DNA of 64,000 nucleotides from JALZCH01 sp036387135 (lineage in GTDB: Bacteria; Acidobacteriota; Blastocatellia; Pyrinomonadales; Pyrinomonadaceae): positions 124,001 to 188,000 of the forward strand of contig DASVUH010000025.1 in assembly GCA_036387135.1 (NCBI GenBank), in the 5' to 3' direction. Positions 1 through 7,682 of this stretch are shown one piece after another. Position 1 is the first letter of the stretch, and each line of letters opens with the position of its first letter. Both the position numbers and the translations under genes were made by a program. A model generated the notes under the pieces. It saw nothing but the letters and a program-made list of their open reading frames with translations. It searched no databases and was not told where the DNA came from.

Positions 1-565
1 TAATTTCCGTTCCGCTGATGACGATTGACGAAGCGCGCCCGTGATAACCAATCGGGACGTATTTGTAATTCGGCAGCAGCGGATTGTCGGGGCGAAACAT
101 CGAGCCGACGTTTGTCGCGTGAAAAATCGAACAATAGAAATCGGTGTAATCGGCGATGTGCGCGGGCAGCCAAAATTCGGCTTCGGCGAGCGGAACTAAA
201 TTTCTCTCCACTGTTTTGCGCGTTTTCTCGTCCGCCGTTTCAGCCAGAATCGCAACTAATTGTTTGCGAAAAGCCGCGCGAATCTCAGGCTTTTTCCGCA
301 TCACGGCGTGGTCTAGACAATATTCGTCCGCCGCGCACGCAATTCTCAAACTGTCGTCTTCAAAAAGCCCGGCTTGATAGCAAGGATAAACGTCGAGAAC
401 GAAATCGCCGACGGCGACGCCGATTCTGACATCTTCGTAAGTTTCCGCGCGCCGGAACACGCAAAAAGGCAAATTCTGAATCGGAAAATCTGTTTCGGGC
501 GAATTGGCGGATTCAATCCAGCTTTTTAAATTAACGTCGTGCGTTTCGTTGATTTCGTAAATCAT
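1..565 (-). CDS. fahA: Fumarylacetoacetase, N-terminal part (runs off the left edge)
   Basis: Hydrolyses fumarylacetoacetate to fumarate and acetoacetate, the last step of phenylalanine/tyrosine breakdown in the cytoplasm. The ATG lies at 565-563 and the frame stays open for 188 codons to base 1, so roughly the C-terminal half of a family that is usually about 420 residues is missing from the window. Residues 1 to about 115 form the N-terminal SH3-like part. The catalytic domain begins with DYTDFYCSIFHATNVG near residue 139, which carries the Asp metal ligand and the catalytic His of the family, followed by the YVPIGYHGRASS signature. It is the last gene of the tyrosine operon, separated from the previous gene by a 114-base spacer with an inverted repeat. 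Identification is firm from the motifs and the hmgA/hppD context. Confidence 0.95.
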   Translation of the reverse strand, partial: MIYEINETHDVNLKSWIESANSPETDFPIQNLPFCVFRRAETYEDVRIGVAVGDFVLDVYPCYQAGLFEDDSLRIACAADEYCLDHAVMRKKPEIRAAFRKQLVAILAETADEKTRKTVERNLVPLAEAEFWLPAHIADYTDFYCSIFHATNVGSMFRPDNPLLPNYKYVPIGYHGRASSIVISGTEI

Positions 566-576
566 AAAAAAATAAT

Positions 577-670
577 AGACTGCAGATGATACGGATTAAA
601 AAGATTTTGGCAGATAAAACTGAAAAAAGAAATCTGAGATTAATTGTTAAATCCGCATTATCCGCAGTCT
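577..670. repeat. STRR-like inverted repeat, 9-base units
   Basis: Arms at 577-597 and 650-670 are reverse complements at 18 of 21 positions. Each arm is built of 9-base units of the type ATCCGCATT / ATCCGCAGT. It fills the spacer between fahA and the upstream gene of the same operon, and could act as an RNA hairpin that separates or stabilises the segments. Confidence 0.7.
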
Positions 671-679
671 GTTCAAATT

Positions 680-1573
680 CTATAAAAGTCCGAGCTGCTG
701 TAAATCTTCGATTGGTTCAATGAATGAACAGGAGCCGAACGAAATTGCATTTCGCTCGCGCATCAATCGAATTTGCTCTATCTCGACGCGGTTTCCCTGC
801 CAGCTTAAGCCTTCGTCATCAAATTCAAATTGGCTCGCGTCCCGTTCGGTCGTCAAGCGATTGATAAACGGCGCGTTTAAGTTTTGACGCAAAAAAGCAG
901 CCGCCAAAAAGACGTTTAAAAAACCGTGCATCGTTCCCTGCGCGGCGTTTTCCTCGTAAGTCAAAGCGCGCTGGCAGCGCAAAGGATGATGCAGACCGGC
1001 GGTGGCTTTAAACGGCACGTTTGCGGCGATGCAGACGCGCAAAAATTTGACGATTTCATCAACGGGCGGAAACGCATCCTGCGTAACGCCGCCGGTGCGC
1101 ACCTTGGCGCGGAGACGGCTGATGGCTACCGACGCAACAAACTCGTTGATGCGTAATTTGAGCGGAATCTCGAAATAAGTTGTGAGATTGCCGGACAAAA
1201 GTTTTTTCGCGGCATAAATATCTTCGGGATCAACGGCTTTGATTTCGAGTGTGTCAACCGCCGCTTGCCCGGCGCGCGCGGCATTAAATTCTTCTATTTT
1301 TTGTAAATCTTCCGCCAGACTTTCACCGGCGAGCGCGCTCAGACGCCAAACGGTTTCGCCGTCCATAAACTTACGGGCGTTTTCGCCGAATTCTTCGAGC
1401 CTGGAAACCGGACAAACGAACCTGCCGAGCATCCAGCGATGTTCGCCGTTCATATATTCGGCATAGTTTTCCACCGCCTGTTTCATCGGCAAAGCGGAAG
1501 GCGGAAACAAACCGGCGTAATCAACAATTTCGGATAAAAGAATGCGGAGAGACTGCTTGATGTTTTCGCTCAT
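680..1573 (-). CDS. Conserved protein of unknown function in the tyrosine operon (297 aa)
   Basis: I do not recognise a named family. The protein is soluble, has no signal peptide or membrane segment, and looks like an alpha/beta enzyme: it starts with a conserved-looking EIVDYAGLFPPSALPM stretch (about residues 15-30), has a strand-like RAKVRTGG (about 154-161) and then PFKATAGLHHPLRC (about 187-200). The Gly/His-rich end of this last motif looks like a ligand or metal site. Its ATG overlaps the stop of the preceding gene by four bases (ATGA), so it is translationally coupled into the Phe/Tyr operon between hmgA and fahA. The step between those two enzymes is maleylacetoacetate isomerisation, and no glutathione-S-transferase-type maiA is seen here. 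A role at that step is a hypothesis only. Confidence 0.75.
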   Translation of the reverse strand: MSENIKQSLRILLSEIVDYAGLFPPSALPMKQAVENYAEYMNGEHRWMLGRFVCPVSRLEEFGENARKFMDGETVWRLSALAGESLAEDLQKIEEFNAARAGQAAVDTLEIKAVDPEDIYAAKKLLSGNLTTYFEIPLKLRINEFVASVAISRLRAKVRTGGVTQDAFPPVDEIVKFLRVCIAANVPFKATAGLHHPLRCQRALTYEENAAQGTMHGFLNVFLAAAFLRQNLNAPFINRLTTERDASQFEFDDEGLSWQGNRVEIEQIRLMRERNAISFGSCSFIEPIEDLQQLGLL

Positions 1574-2190
1574 TGTTCGGAAGTTTCGTCAAAATAAAAT
1601 GGATTCGGCGCGATTTCGGGGAAAGTGACGCCTTCGTAAATTTCCGTCAATTCCAGCTCACAATCAAGCGACGACAAATAAAATTTTGCCTCTAAATCGT
1701 TAAACTCGCGCATCAGCCAATCGGTTTCGTTTTGTTTGATAAACTGCGCGACATGCGGTCGGTTTTGCGCGATCAAAACGTATTCCGTAAAGCTCTCGAT
1801 TGATTTGTAGTAAGTAAATTTATAGCCGTAATCAAATTCGGCAGTCGAGTCGGAGAGAATTTCGATTATCACGCTCGGATTTACCAGCAATTCCTGTTTT
1901 CCAAGATTTTCAAACCGCGCCTCGCCGCACAACGCCGATAAATCCGGGTAACGATACGGCGAATAAGCCGGAACTTTCACGCGCATATCGGACAAAAACA
2001 CGCGACAGGATTTGTTTCGCAATTTTAACCGTAGTGCAAAATGAGTGTTGCTTTGAATTTGGTCGTGAACGTTGCTTGCGCCCGCGAGCGTAAAAACGTT
2101 TCCGTCCCAATACTCGATTTTTTCTTCGCTAAGATGATCTAGTTCGAGATATTCTTCGAGCGTGTAATATTTTTTATTGAGCTGCAGCAT
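1570..2190 (-). CDS. Uma2-family (DUF820) PD-(D/E)XK nuclease-like protein
   Basis: The 206-residue protein fits the Uma2 family: TLEEYLELDHLSEEKIEYWDG near the N-terminus, a central YRYPDLSALCG (about 116-126) carrying the conserved Asp, and PSVIIEILSDSTAEFDYGYK (about 137-156) with the conserved Glu of the restriction-endonuclease-like core. The family is abundant in cyanobacteria and acidobacteria, and its cellular role is unclear. It lies five bases downstream of hmgA and overlaps the next gene by four bases, so it is co-transcribed with tyrosine degradation genes, with no obvious functional link. The start ATG at 2190 has little ribosome-binding sequence, consistent with coupling to hmgA. 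Confidence 0.85.
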   Translation of the reverse strand: MLQLNKKYYTLEEYLELDHLSEEKIEYWDGNVFTLAGASNVHDQIQSNTHFALRLKLRNKSCRVFLSDMRVKVPAYSPYRYPDLSALCGEARFENLGKQELLVNPSVIIEILSDSTAEFDYGYKFTYYKSIESFTEYVLIAQNRPHVAQFIKQNETDWLMREFNDLEAKFYLSSLDCELELTEIYEGVTFPEIAPNPFYFDETSEQ

Positions 2191-2195
2191 AACGA

Positions 2196-3503
2196 TTACA
2201 TTTTAAAGTTTTTCGGTAAATCCTGCCAAACTTTAAAATAATCGGTTTGCAGCAGCGCTTCGGTTTCGAGCGCAAAGCGCGTCGGGCGCAGAACGTACCG
2301 CGTTTCAAACATAAACGCGAGCGTGTCGGTTAATTTTTGCGGTTTTAAATCGGCGTTCGAGGCTTTTTCAAACGCTTCGCGGTCGGGTCCGTGCGCCGAC
2401 ATCTGATTGTGCAGCGAGCCTCCGCCCGGCACAAAGCCTTCTTCTTTGGCGTCGTAAGCGCCGTAAATCAAACCCATATATTCGCTCATCGTGTTGCGGT
2501 GATACCACGGCGGGCGAAAAGTGTTTTCCGCCACGAGCCAGCGATCCGGGAAAATCACAAAATCCAGATTTGCCACGCCCGTTTCGTGTGAAGGCGAAGT
2601 TAAAACCGTGAAAATCGAAGGATCCGGATGATCGAACGAAACCGAGCCGATGGTGTTAAATCGGCGCAAATCGTATTTGTACGGGGCATAATTGCCGTGC
2701 CACGCAACGACATCGAGCGGCGAGTGTCCGATTTCGCAGGCGAACAGATTGCCGCCGAATTTGCAAACCATTTCAAACGCGCCTTCGCGGTCTTCAAACC
2801 AGGCGGCGGGCGTTTCAAAATCGCGCGGATTCGCCAAACCGTTCGCGCCAATCGGACCTAAATCCGGCAGACGCAGCAGCGAGCCGTAATTTTCGCAAAT
2901 ATAACCGCGCGCTTCGCCGTCAGGCAGTTCGACGCGAAACTTCAAACCGCGCGGCAAACAAGCGACTTCGCCCGCCGAGACTTCGACGATTCCGCATTCG
3001 GTCAGAATCTCAAGACGACCTTTTTCCGGCACGACGAGCATTTCGCCGTCCGCGTTGTAGAAAAACCGCTCTCGCATCGGTTTGTTCGCGCGAAAAATGT
3101 GAACCGCAATTCCCGCTTGCGCGAAAAGATCGCCGCAGCCCGCAATTGTCGTCAAACCGTCAACAAAATCGGTTTCTTCCTGCTGCATCGGCAACGGATT
3201 CCAGCGCAATTGATTCGGCGTCGTCACGGCTTCGTCAAACGGCGCGGAACGCAACAAATTGTTGTCAATCTGCCGAAACGGTTTGTGCATTACCGACGGG
3301 CGAATGCGATAAAACCAGGCGCGTTTGTTCAAAAGACGCGGCGTGGTAAACGAAGTGCCGGAAAACTGTTCGGCGTAAAGCCCAAACGCAGGTTTCTGCG
3401 GCGAATTTTGCCCGACGGGCAACGCGCCCGCAATCGCTTCGGTCGCAAACTCGTTGCCGAAGCCGCTGTTATAACGATATTCAATCGGTGCCGGTGCGCT
3501 CAT
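2196..3503 (-). CDS. hmgA: Homogentisate 1,2-dioxygenase
   Basis: Opens the ring of homogentisate to maleylacetoacetate with Fe(II) and O2. The N-terminus YRYNSGFGNEFATEA and the interior RPPWYHRNTMSEYMG (about residues 330-345, with iron-ligand His and Glu) are diagnostic, and the length of 435 residues is normal. I chose the ATG at 3503, preceded by GGA at a suitable distance; an in-frame TTG at 3512 would add three residues. It follows the TPR gene by only a few bases and precedes the Uma2 gene by five, inside one minus-strand operon with hppD and phhA. Confidence 0.97.
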   Translation of the reverse strand: MSAPAPIEYRYNSGFGNEFATEAIAGALPVGQNSPQKPAFGLYAEQFSGTSFTTPRLLNKRAWFYRIRPSVMHKPFRQIDNNLLRSAPFDEAVTTPNQLRWNPLPMQQEETDFVDGLTTIAGCGDLFAQAGIAVHIFRANKPMRERFFYNADGEMLVVPEKGRLEILTECGIVEVSAGEVACLPRGLKFRVELPDGEARGYICENYGSLLRLPDLGPIGANGLANPRDFETPAAWFEDREGAFEMVCKFGGNLFACEIGHSPLDVVAWHGNYAPYKYDLRRFNTIGSVSFDHPDPSIFTVLTSPSHETGVANLDFVIFPDRWLVAENTFRPPWYHRNTMSEYMGLIYGAYDAKEEGFVPGGGSLHNQMSAHGPDREAFEKASNADLKPQKLTDTLAFMFETRYVLRPTRFALETEALLQTDYFKVWQDLPKNFKM

Positions 3504-3513
3504 TTTTTCCAAA

Positions 3514-4173
3514 CTACTCTTTTAAATATTTAGCAAATTCAATTTTAAAATCGGAAAGTCGCTTTTTATATTTTTCGCTTTTTTCTTTCAGATTTGCATT
3601 TTCAGCTAAAATTATATGCGTTTCGAGGATGTTACCTAAAATGCGAACATAATCAAATCGAACTTCATCCTCATCAATTTCAACGAAAGCAGAACGAAAT
3701 GTGTTTTCGGCTTTCATATAAAAATCGCTTGCCAGCTCGGTCTTTTCGAGCAACTGATTTGCTTGCCCTAAAAGAAAATAAACTTCTCCTGTTTCTGAAT
3801 CGGTGTCATCAAGATTTGATTTACCGGCTTTAAGAGTTTTTTCTAAAGATGTAATTGCTTCCTGCGCTTTTCGTTGTCGAATAAAGGCGAGTCCTAACAT
3901 TTTGTAAGCTGAATGTCGTTCCATGTAACTGCTTTTTGGTAACTTTTCCACAAGCATAACGGAAAGTTTACAGGAAGCCTCAGCTTGAGAATAACTTTTA
4001 GAATTAATGAGCTTGCGGCATTTTTCAGCTTCTGAAAAATATGCTTTGTTATTTTTTGTTTCTAAGATAGATTCTTTATAAAGTCGTTCAGCCTCTTTTT
4101 GATCTGTCACGATTTGCCCGGAACAAATCGTGACAGATGCGAAAAACAGCAAAGTTAAACCCAAATATTTCAT
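3514..4173 (-). CDS. Exported TPR-like protein within the tyrosine operon
   Basis: The 219-residue protein starts with a hydrophobic signal segment (MKYLGLTLLFFASVTICSGQ), so export is likely. The mature part is helical with tetratricopeptide-like pairs (for example KMLGLAFIRQRKAQEAITSLEKT and YFLLGQANQLLEKTELAS spread over about residues 90-165). No enzymatic motif is visible. Its ATG shares a base with the hppD stop (TAATG), so translation is coupled to hppD, and it ends just before hmgA. Why an exported TPR protein is locked between two cytoplasmic enzymes of the same pathway is not clear. It is somewhat richer in A+T than its neighbours. Confidence 0.8.
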   Translation of the reverse strand: MKYLGLTLLFFASVTICSGQIVTDQKEAERLYKESILETKNNKAYFSEAEKCRKLINSKSYSQAEASCKLSVMLVEKLPKSSYMERHSAYKMLGLAFIRQRKAQEAITSLEKTLKAGKSNLDDTDSETGEVYFLLGQANQLLEKTELASDFYMKAENTFRSAFVEIDEDEVRFDYVRILGNILETHIILAENANLKEKSEKYKKRLSDFKIEFAKYLKE

Positions 4174-5264
4174 TAAAGATTTCCGCGTTTTGCTTGTTCT
4201 TCTTCAATCGAAACGAAGAGAGCTTTGAAATTGCCTTTGCCGAAGCCTTTGCAGCCTTTGCGCTGCAAGATTTCGTAGAAAACCGTCGGGCGGTCTTCTA
4301 CCGGCTTGGTGAAAATTTGCAGCAGATAGCCTTCTTCGTCGCGGTCAACGAGAATGCCGAGTCGTTTCAAATCCTCGATATTTTCGTCAATCTCGCCGAT
4401 GCGCGCCGGGATTTCGTCGTAATAAGTGTCCGGCACGCGCAAAAATTCGATGCCGTTTGCCTGTAATTTCTCGACCGTCTGCAAAATGTCTTTGCAGAGC
4501 AGCGCGACGTGCTGGACGCCCGGCGTTTTGTAATAATCGAGATATTCTTCGATCTGGCTTTTGCGTTTCCCCGCCGCCGGTTCGTTAATCGGAAACTTGA
4601 TGTTATGTCCGCCGTCGCTCATCACGATTGACATCAGCGCCGAATATTCGGTCGAAATGTCTTTGTCGTCAAACGTAATGTAACGCTGAAAGCCCATCAC
4701 ATCGCGGTAAAAATCGCACCAGTAATTCATTTTGCCCAGCTCAACGTTGCCGACCATATGGTCAACCAAAACAACGCCGACCGGCTCGCCTTGGACCTTT
4801 TGTTCGCTAAAACCGGGCAAAAACGGTCCCGAATAATTTTTGTACGAGATAAGCGAGTGAATCGTGTCGCCGTAAGTGTGAATCGCTGCGCGGCGAATCG
4901 TCCCGAAATCGTCGGAAACGTCGTGCGGCGGCATAAAAACTTTTGCGCCGCGCTTAACCGCTTCGTTAAAAGCCGCGTCCGCGTCTTCGACCTGAAAAGC
5001 GATGTCACGAACGCCGTCGCCGTGCTGCTTTATATGCTCTGACGCCGGGTGTTCCGGCGAAAGCGGAGTCGAAAGCACAAAGTTAACGCGATTTTGCGTC
5101 AAAACATACGAAGTCATTTCGCGATTGCCCGTTTCCAGACCGGAATAAGCCGAACGCGAGAAACCGAACGCTTTGCGATAATAAAACTCGGCTTGTTTCG
5201 CATTGCCGACGTAAAACTCAACGTGATGAATCTTTTTCAAACCTAAAGGATTTTGTTCTGCCAT
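4173..5264 (-). CDS. hppD: 4-Hydroxyphenylpyruvate dioxygenase
   Basis: Converts 4-hydroxyphenylpyruvate to homogentisate with Fe(II) and O2. The 363-residue protein has the two vicinal-oxygen-chelate halves of the family. The iron ligands are seen as the His in VLVDHMVGNVE (about residue 171), the His in PGVQHVALLCKDI (about 250) and the Glu in VFYEILQRKGCKGFGKGNFK (about 330). The start ATG at 5264 is followed by MAEQNPLGLKKIHHVEFYV, typical of the family. The first 13 to 14 codons are duplicated at 6069-6112, upstream of the intervening two-gene cassette. It is the central gene of the Phe/Tyr operon. Confidence 0.97.
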   Translation of the reverse strand: MAEQNPLGLKKIHHVEFYVGNAKQAEFYYRKAFGFSRSAYSGLETGNREMTSYVLTQNRVNFVLSTPLSPEHPASEHIKQHGDGVRDIAFQVEDADAAFNEAVKRGAKVFMPPHDVSDDFGTIRRAAIHTYGDTIHSLISYKNYSGPFLPGFSEQKVQGEPVGVVLVDHMVGNVELGKMNYWCDFYRDVMGFQRYITFDDKDISTEYSALMSIVMSDGGHNIKFPINEPAAGKRKSQIEEYLDYYKTPGVQHVALLCKDILQTVEKLQANGIEFLRVPDTYYDEIPARIGEIDENIEDLKRLGILVDRDEEGYLLQIFTKPVEDRPTVFYEILQRKGCKGFGKGNFKALFVSIEEEQAKRGNL

Positions 5265-5266
5265 AA
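5223..5266. repeat. 44-bp direct repeat, copy 1 (5' end of hppD)
   Basis: Bases 5223-5266 are identical to 6069-6112. This copy is the genuine beginning of hppD, including its ATG at 5264-5262. The two copies lie 846 bases apart and bracket the nucleotidyltransferase cassette. Confidence 0.9.
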
Positions 5267-5296
5267 TTACAGCCTCACTTTTATAAATCTAAAGAA

Positions 5297-5515
5297 TTAT
5301 TTTCCGTGACGAGCCTCGAACCATTTCCGCCATCTTTCCGGAACCGGTCGCCCGCCGTTTTGTTCCCGCGCTAACAACATTTGATAATAATGCTCCTGCA
5401 ATTCAATCAATTTTGCGATTTTTTCAGACGGCGACAGCGAGCGCAAATATTCGCGCGACGCTTTCTTGCGGCGCATCAAATCCGTCACAACTTCGGTTTG
5501 CGGATTAATCTTCAC
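5297..5515 (-). CDS. Small basic protein paired with a nucleotidyltransferase-like gene
   Basis: A 72-residue helical, charged protein of unknown function (start GTG at 5515, or an internal ATG at 5476). It contains YLRSLSPSEKIAKLIELQEH and ends in VPERWRKWFEARHGK. It overlaps the 3' end of the nucleotidyltransferase-like gene by 11 bases, so the two are translated together, as in two-gene toxin-antitoxin modules. The pair is inserted between phhA and hppD and is framed by a duplicated hppD 5' end. A toxin-antitoxin role is inferred from layout and fold only. Confidence 0.6.
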   Translation of the reverse strand: MKINPQTEVVTDLMRRKKASREYLRSLSPSEKIAKLIELQEHYYQMLLAREQNGGRPVPERWRKWFEARHGK

Positions 5516-6053
5516 CGGTAAACCGCCACTTTTCTTTCGTCCATTTTGACATCAAATCGTGTCGCGCCAAAATATCAAGCAATTTCGTCTCGTCTAAAAA
5601 ACCGGCTTCGCAAAACATCGCAATCTTCTGATAATCTTTGGCTCTGCCTGCAAACATCCACATTGCGACCAGATGTTCTTTGTCAATTACCGGAACGGTA
5701 AATTCTTCAATCCGCATTGCATCCGCATTTTCAATCGCTTCCGTCCATAAAGAACTGTGGCTTGCTTCGACAAACTGCACGAGCCAACCGTGAATATTGA
5801 TAAATTCATGATCGAACGAAAATCCGCGCTGCGCTGCATAATCGTAAATCGCGTTCAAACTCAAAATCGGGCTTTCATCTTTTTCTCGCAGAAAAAAGAA
5901 AATATCCAGATCAATCGTCGAAATCGGCTCATAATGAAGAATTGCCGCAAACGCGCCGCCAATCGCATATTTTTCAACGATTCCCGCGTTTTTCATATCT
6001 TCCAAAACACTCAAAACCGCGTTTAAATTAGCCGTTGAATTCAGATTCTCCAT
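5505..6053 (-). CDS. Nucleotidyltransferase-fold protein (toxin-antitoxin-like)
   Basis: The 182-residue protein has the DNA-polymerase-beta-like nucleotidyltransferase signature: a GG turn in KYAIGGAFAAILHYEP (about residues 25-40) followed by the metal-binding acidic pair in STIDLDIFFF (about 45-54). This arrangement is shared with AbiEii/MNT-type and DUF6036-type proteins. No helical C-terminal substrate domain is recognisable. It precedes a 72-residue partner with an 11-base overlap. The 846-base unit holding both genes is bounded by 44-bp direct repeats of the hppD start, indicating insertion into an existing operon. Substrate and toxicity cannot be read from the sequence. Confidence 0.7.
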   Translation of the reverse strand: MENLNSTANLNAVLSVLEDMKNAGIVEKYAIGGAFAAILHYEPISTIDLDIFFFLREKDESPILSLNAIYDYAAQRGFSFDHEFINIHGWLVQFVEASHSSLWTEAIENADAMRIEEFTVPVIDKEHLVAMWMFAGRAKDYQKIAMFCEAGFLDETKLLDILARHDLMSKWTKEKWRFTGED

Positions 6054-6068
6054 TTTGGCTTATTTAAG

Positions 6069-6112
6069 GTGATGAATCTTTTTCAAACCTAAAGGATTTT
6101 GTTCTGCCATAA
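6069..6112. repeat. 44-bp direct repeat, copy 2 (truncated hppD start)
   Basis: This copy contains the hppD start codon (ATG at 6110-6108) and its first 13 to 14 codons, then diverges into a stop after about 16 codons. It is identical to 5223-5266 over 44 bases. It marks the original junction of hppD with the sequence downstream of phhA and the left boundary (in transcription order) of the inserted cassette. Confidence 0.9.
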
Positions 6113-6175
6113 CGCCTCTCAATTATTTATCGAAAATTTAAATTTACTGTTTTGTAGTGCAACGAATCAATTCCG

Positions 6176-7084
6176 CTATTTTTTCCGAAAACTTTCAATG
6201 TATTTTCGCGTCGTGTCTTTCAAATAAGCATAAGATGGAATGATGTACAAAATCGGCTGCATATCCGAGTAATCGTAAGGCGTATTGATAACCCGCTCCA
6301 GATCAAACGGGCGGCGCTCGACATTATCAGTAAAAGCGTTCTCCAATTCGCCAAAGCTCGACAACAAGCCTGCGCCGAAAGCTCTGATTTCGCCGTCTTC
6401 TTCAATCAAACCGAATTCGACCGTGAACCAGTAAAGACGCCCTAGTTCTTCCAATTGCTGATCTGTGCAAACGCGCGCGCCGTGTCCTATGAATTGCGAA
6501 AAATCCGCAAAATCTCGGTTGGCAAACATCGGGATGTGTCCGATTGATTCGTGAACGATGTCCGGTTCTGGCGTGTATTCCGGGCGCGAATGATGCCGGA
6601 TATATTGCGTGCAAAGCATTGTTCGATACGACAGCCAGCTTAAAAATCCGCGCGTTTCGACCAAGCCTTCAATCGGCGCGAGGCGAAAGCCCGAAAGCGC
6701 GCCGAGTTTTTTATTTAATTCGGAAAGCTGCGGAATACGTTCGTTGGAGATGCCCAATTTCTTTTTAGCTTCGAGATACAATTTTGAAGCGCGTTGTTGC
6801 TGTCGCTCTTCGAGCCGTGTGGCAACGTGCCGCCAGACGTTTTGCTCGCGCTCGTCGTAATCCACGTCCGTAATCACGCCGGTTTTGCGGAATTGTTTGG
6901 CAAGCGAAGCGATATAATTCCGGCGCTCAAGATATTCCTCGTCGCTTGCGCCCGGATGATCAAGATGTAGTTGATTGATGTTTTCAAACTTCATATCACG
7001 AAATTCGGGCATTTTTTCGGCGGTCGAATTATCAAAAGTAAAATCTGGTTCGGCGGCTGTCGCGGCGGCGGTTTCGTTCAACAT
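6176..7084 (-). CDS. phhA: Phenylalanine 4-monooxygenase (aromatic amino acid hydroxylase)
   Basis: Hydroxylates phenylalanine to tyrosine with Fe(II), O2 and a pterin. The catalytic signature DIVHESIGHIPMFANRDF (about residues 175-192) supplies the two iron-ligand His residues, and the Glu ligand lies in FTVEFGLIEEDGEI (about 220-233). At 302 residues it is a bacterial-type enzyme without the mammalian regulatory domain. The ATG at 7084 has a strong AAGGAG ribosome-binding site a suitable distance upstream. It is the first gene of the operon and diverges from an Lrp/AsnC regulator. Confidence 0.95.
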   Translation of the reverse strand: MLNETAAATAAEPDFTFDNSTAEKMPEFRDMKFENINQLHLDHPGASDEEYLERRNYIASLAKQFRKTGVITDVDYDEREQNVWRHVATRLEERQQQRASKLYLEAKKKLGISNERIPQLSELNKKLGALSGFRLAPIEGLVETRGFLSWLSYRTMLCTQYIRHHSRPEYTPEPDIVHESIGHIPMFANRDFADFSQFIGHGARVCTDQQLEELGRLYWFTVEFGLIEEDGEIRAFGAGLLSSFGELENAFTDNVERRPFDLERVINTPYDYSDMQPILYIIPSYAYLKDTTRKYIESFRKK

Positions 7085-7214
7085 AATCGGCTTTCTCCTT
7101 GTTTGAGCAAAATTTCTGCTAATTTTAAATTTTACTCTTAACCCGTTTGATGCTAAATAACTTCTGTAAGTTTTTCATCGCCATCGGCATTAGATTTTAA
7201 GTTAATTTATAAAA
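7085..7214. promoter_or_regulatory. Divergent phhA / lrp control region with a candidate Lrp site
   Basis: The 130-base A+T-rich spacer separates phhA (minus) from the Lrp-type regulator (plus). At 7106-7120 there is an imperfect dyad, AGCAAAATTTCTGCT, close to the general Lrp consensus of an AGNANATTNTNCT palindrome, just upstream of the phhA ribosome-binding site. This would suit autoregulation plus control of the tyrosine operon. No clear -35/-10 pair stands out. Confidence 0.45.
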
Positions 7215-7682
7215 ATGACTTTAGAAACTGAAAAGCTGCTCGACAAAATCGGTTGGAGCATTTTGCGCGAATTGCAGGAAGACGCCAGACTTTCTTACGC
7301 AGAGCTTGGCAGGCGCGTCGGCTTGACGACTCCGGCGGTGATTGAAAGAGTGAAAAAGCTCGAAGAAAACGGAATCATCAACGGCTATCGCGCTGAAATA
7401 AATCCGGCGAAAATCGGTCTCCCGATTCTGGCTTTTATCCGAATGAGCATCACGGGCGTTGACTTCGCGCACATCGTCGAAGTCGCGGAAAATTCGACCG
7501 CAGTTTTAGAATGTCACAGAGGCACGGGCGGCGATTCTTTTATTATGAAAGTCGCGGTCTCGGATGTTGAGCATCTGCAAAAAGTGATTGACGAACTGAT
7601 TCCTTACGGCGTGACAACGACTTCGATTGTTCTTTCCTCGCCCGTCACGCGCCGCGTCATTGAGCGGGCTAAACCGGAATAA
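7215..7682 (+). CDS. Lrp/AsnC-family transcriptional regulator
   Basis: The 155-residue protein has an N-terminal winged helix-turn-helix (DKIGWSILRELQEDARLSYA, then ELGRRVGLTTPAVIERVKKL, about residues 10-50) and a C-terminal RAM/AsnC ligand-binding domain (from about residue 70, with ECHRGTGGDSFIMKV near 98). Family members bind amino acids as effectors. Divergent placement next to phhA suggests control of phenylalanine/tyrosine degradation, but this is inference. The ATG at 7215 leaves a normal Lrp N-terminus. The gene ends one base before a heptad repeat array. Confidence 0.93.
   Translation: MTLETEKLLDKIGWSILRELQEDARLSYAELGRRVGLTTPAVIERVKKLEENGIINGYRAEINPAKIGLPILAFIRMSITGVDFAHIVEVAENSTAVLECHRGTGGDSFIMKVAVSDVEHLQKVIDELIPYGVTTTSIVLSSPVTRRVIERAKPE

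Noticed and set aside
25..429. Plus-strand reading frame over the left edge, rich in Arg
   Set aside because: It lies on the opposite strand of a clear fumarylacetoacetase N-terminus and has no family features.
577..670. Hairpin repeats as retron or group II intron parts
   Set aside because: There is no reverse transcriptase in the window and the repeats have no common sequence.
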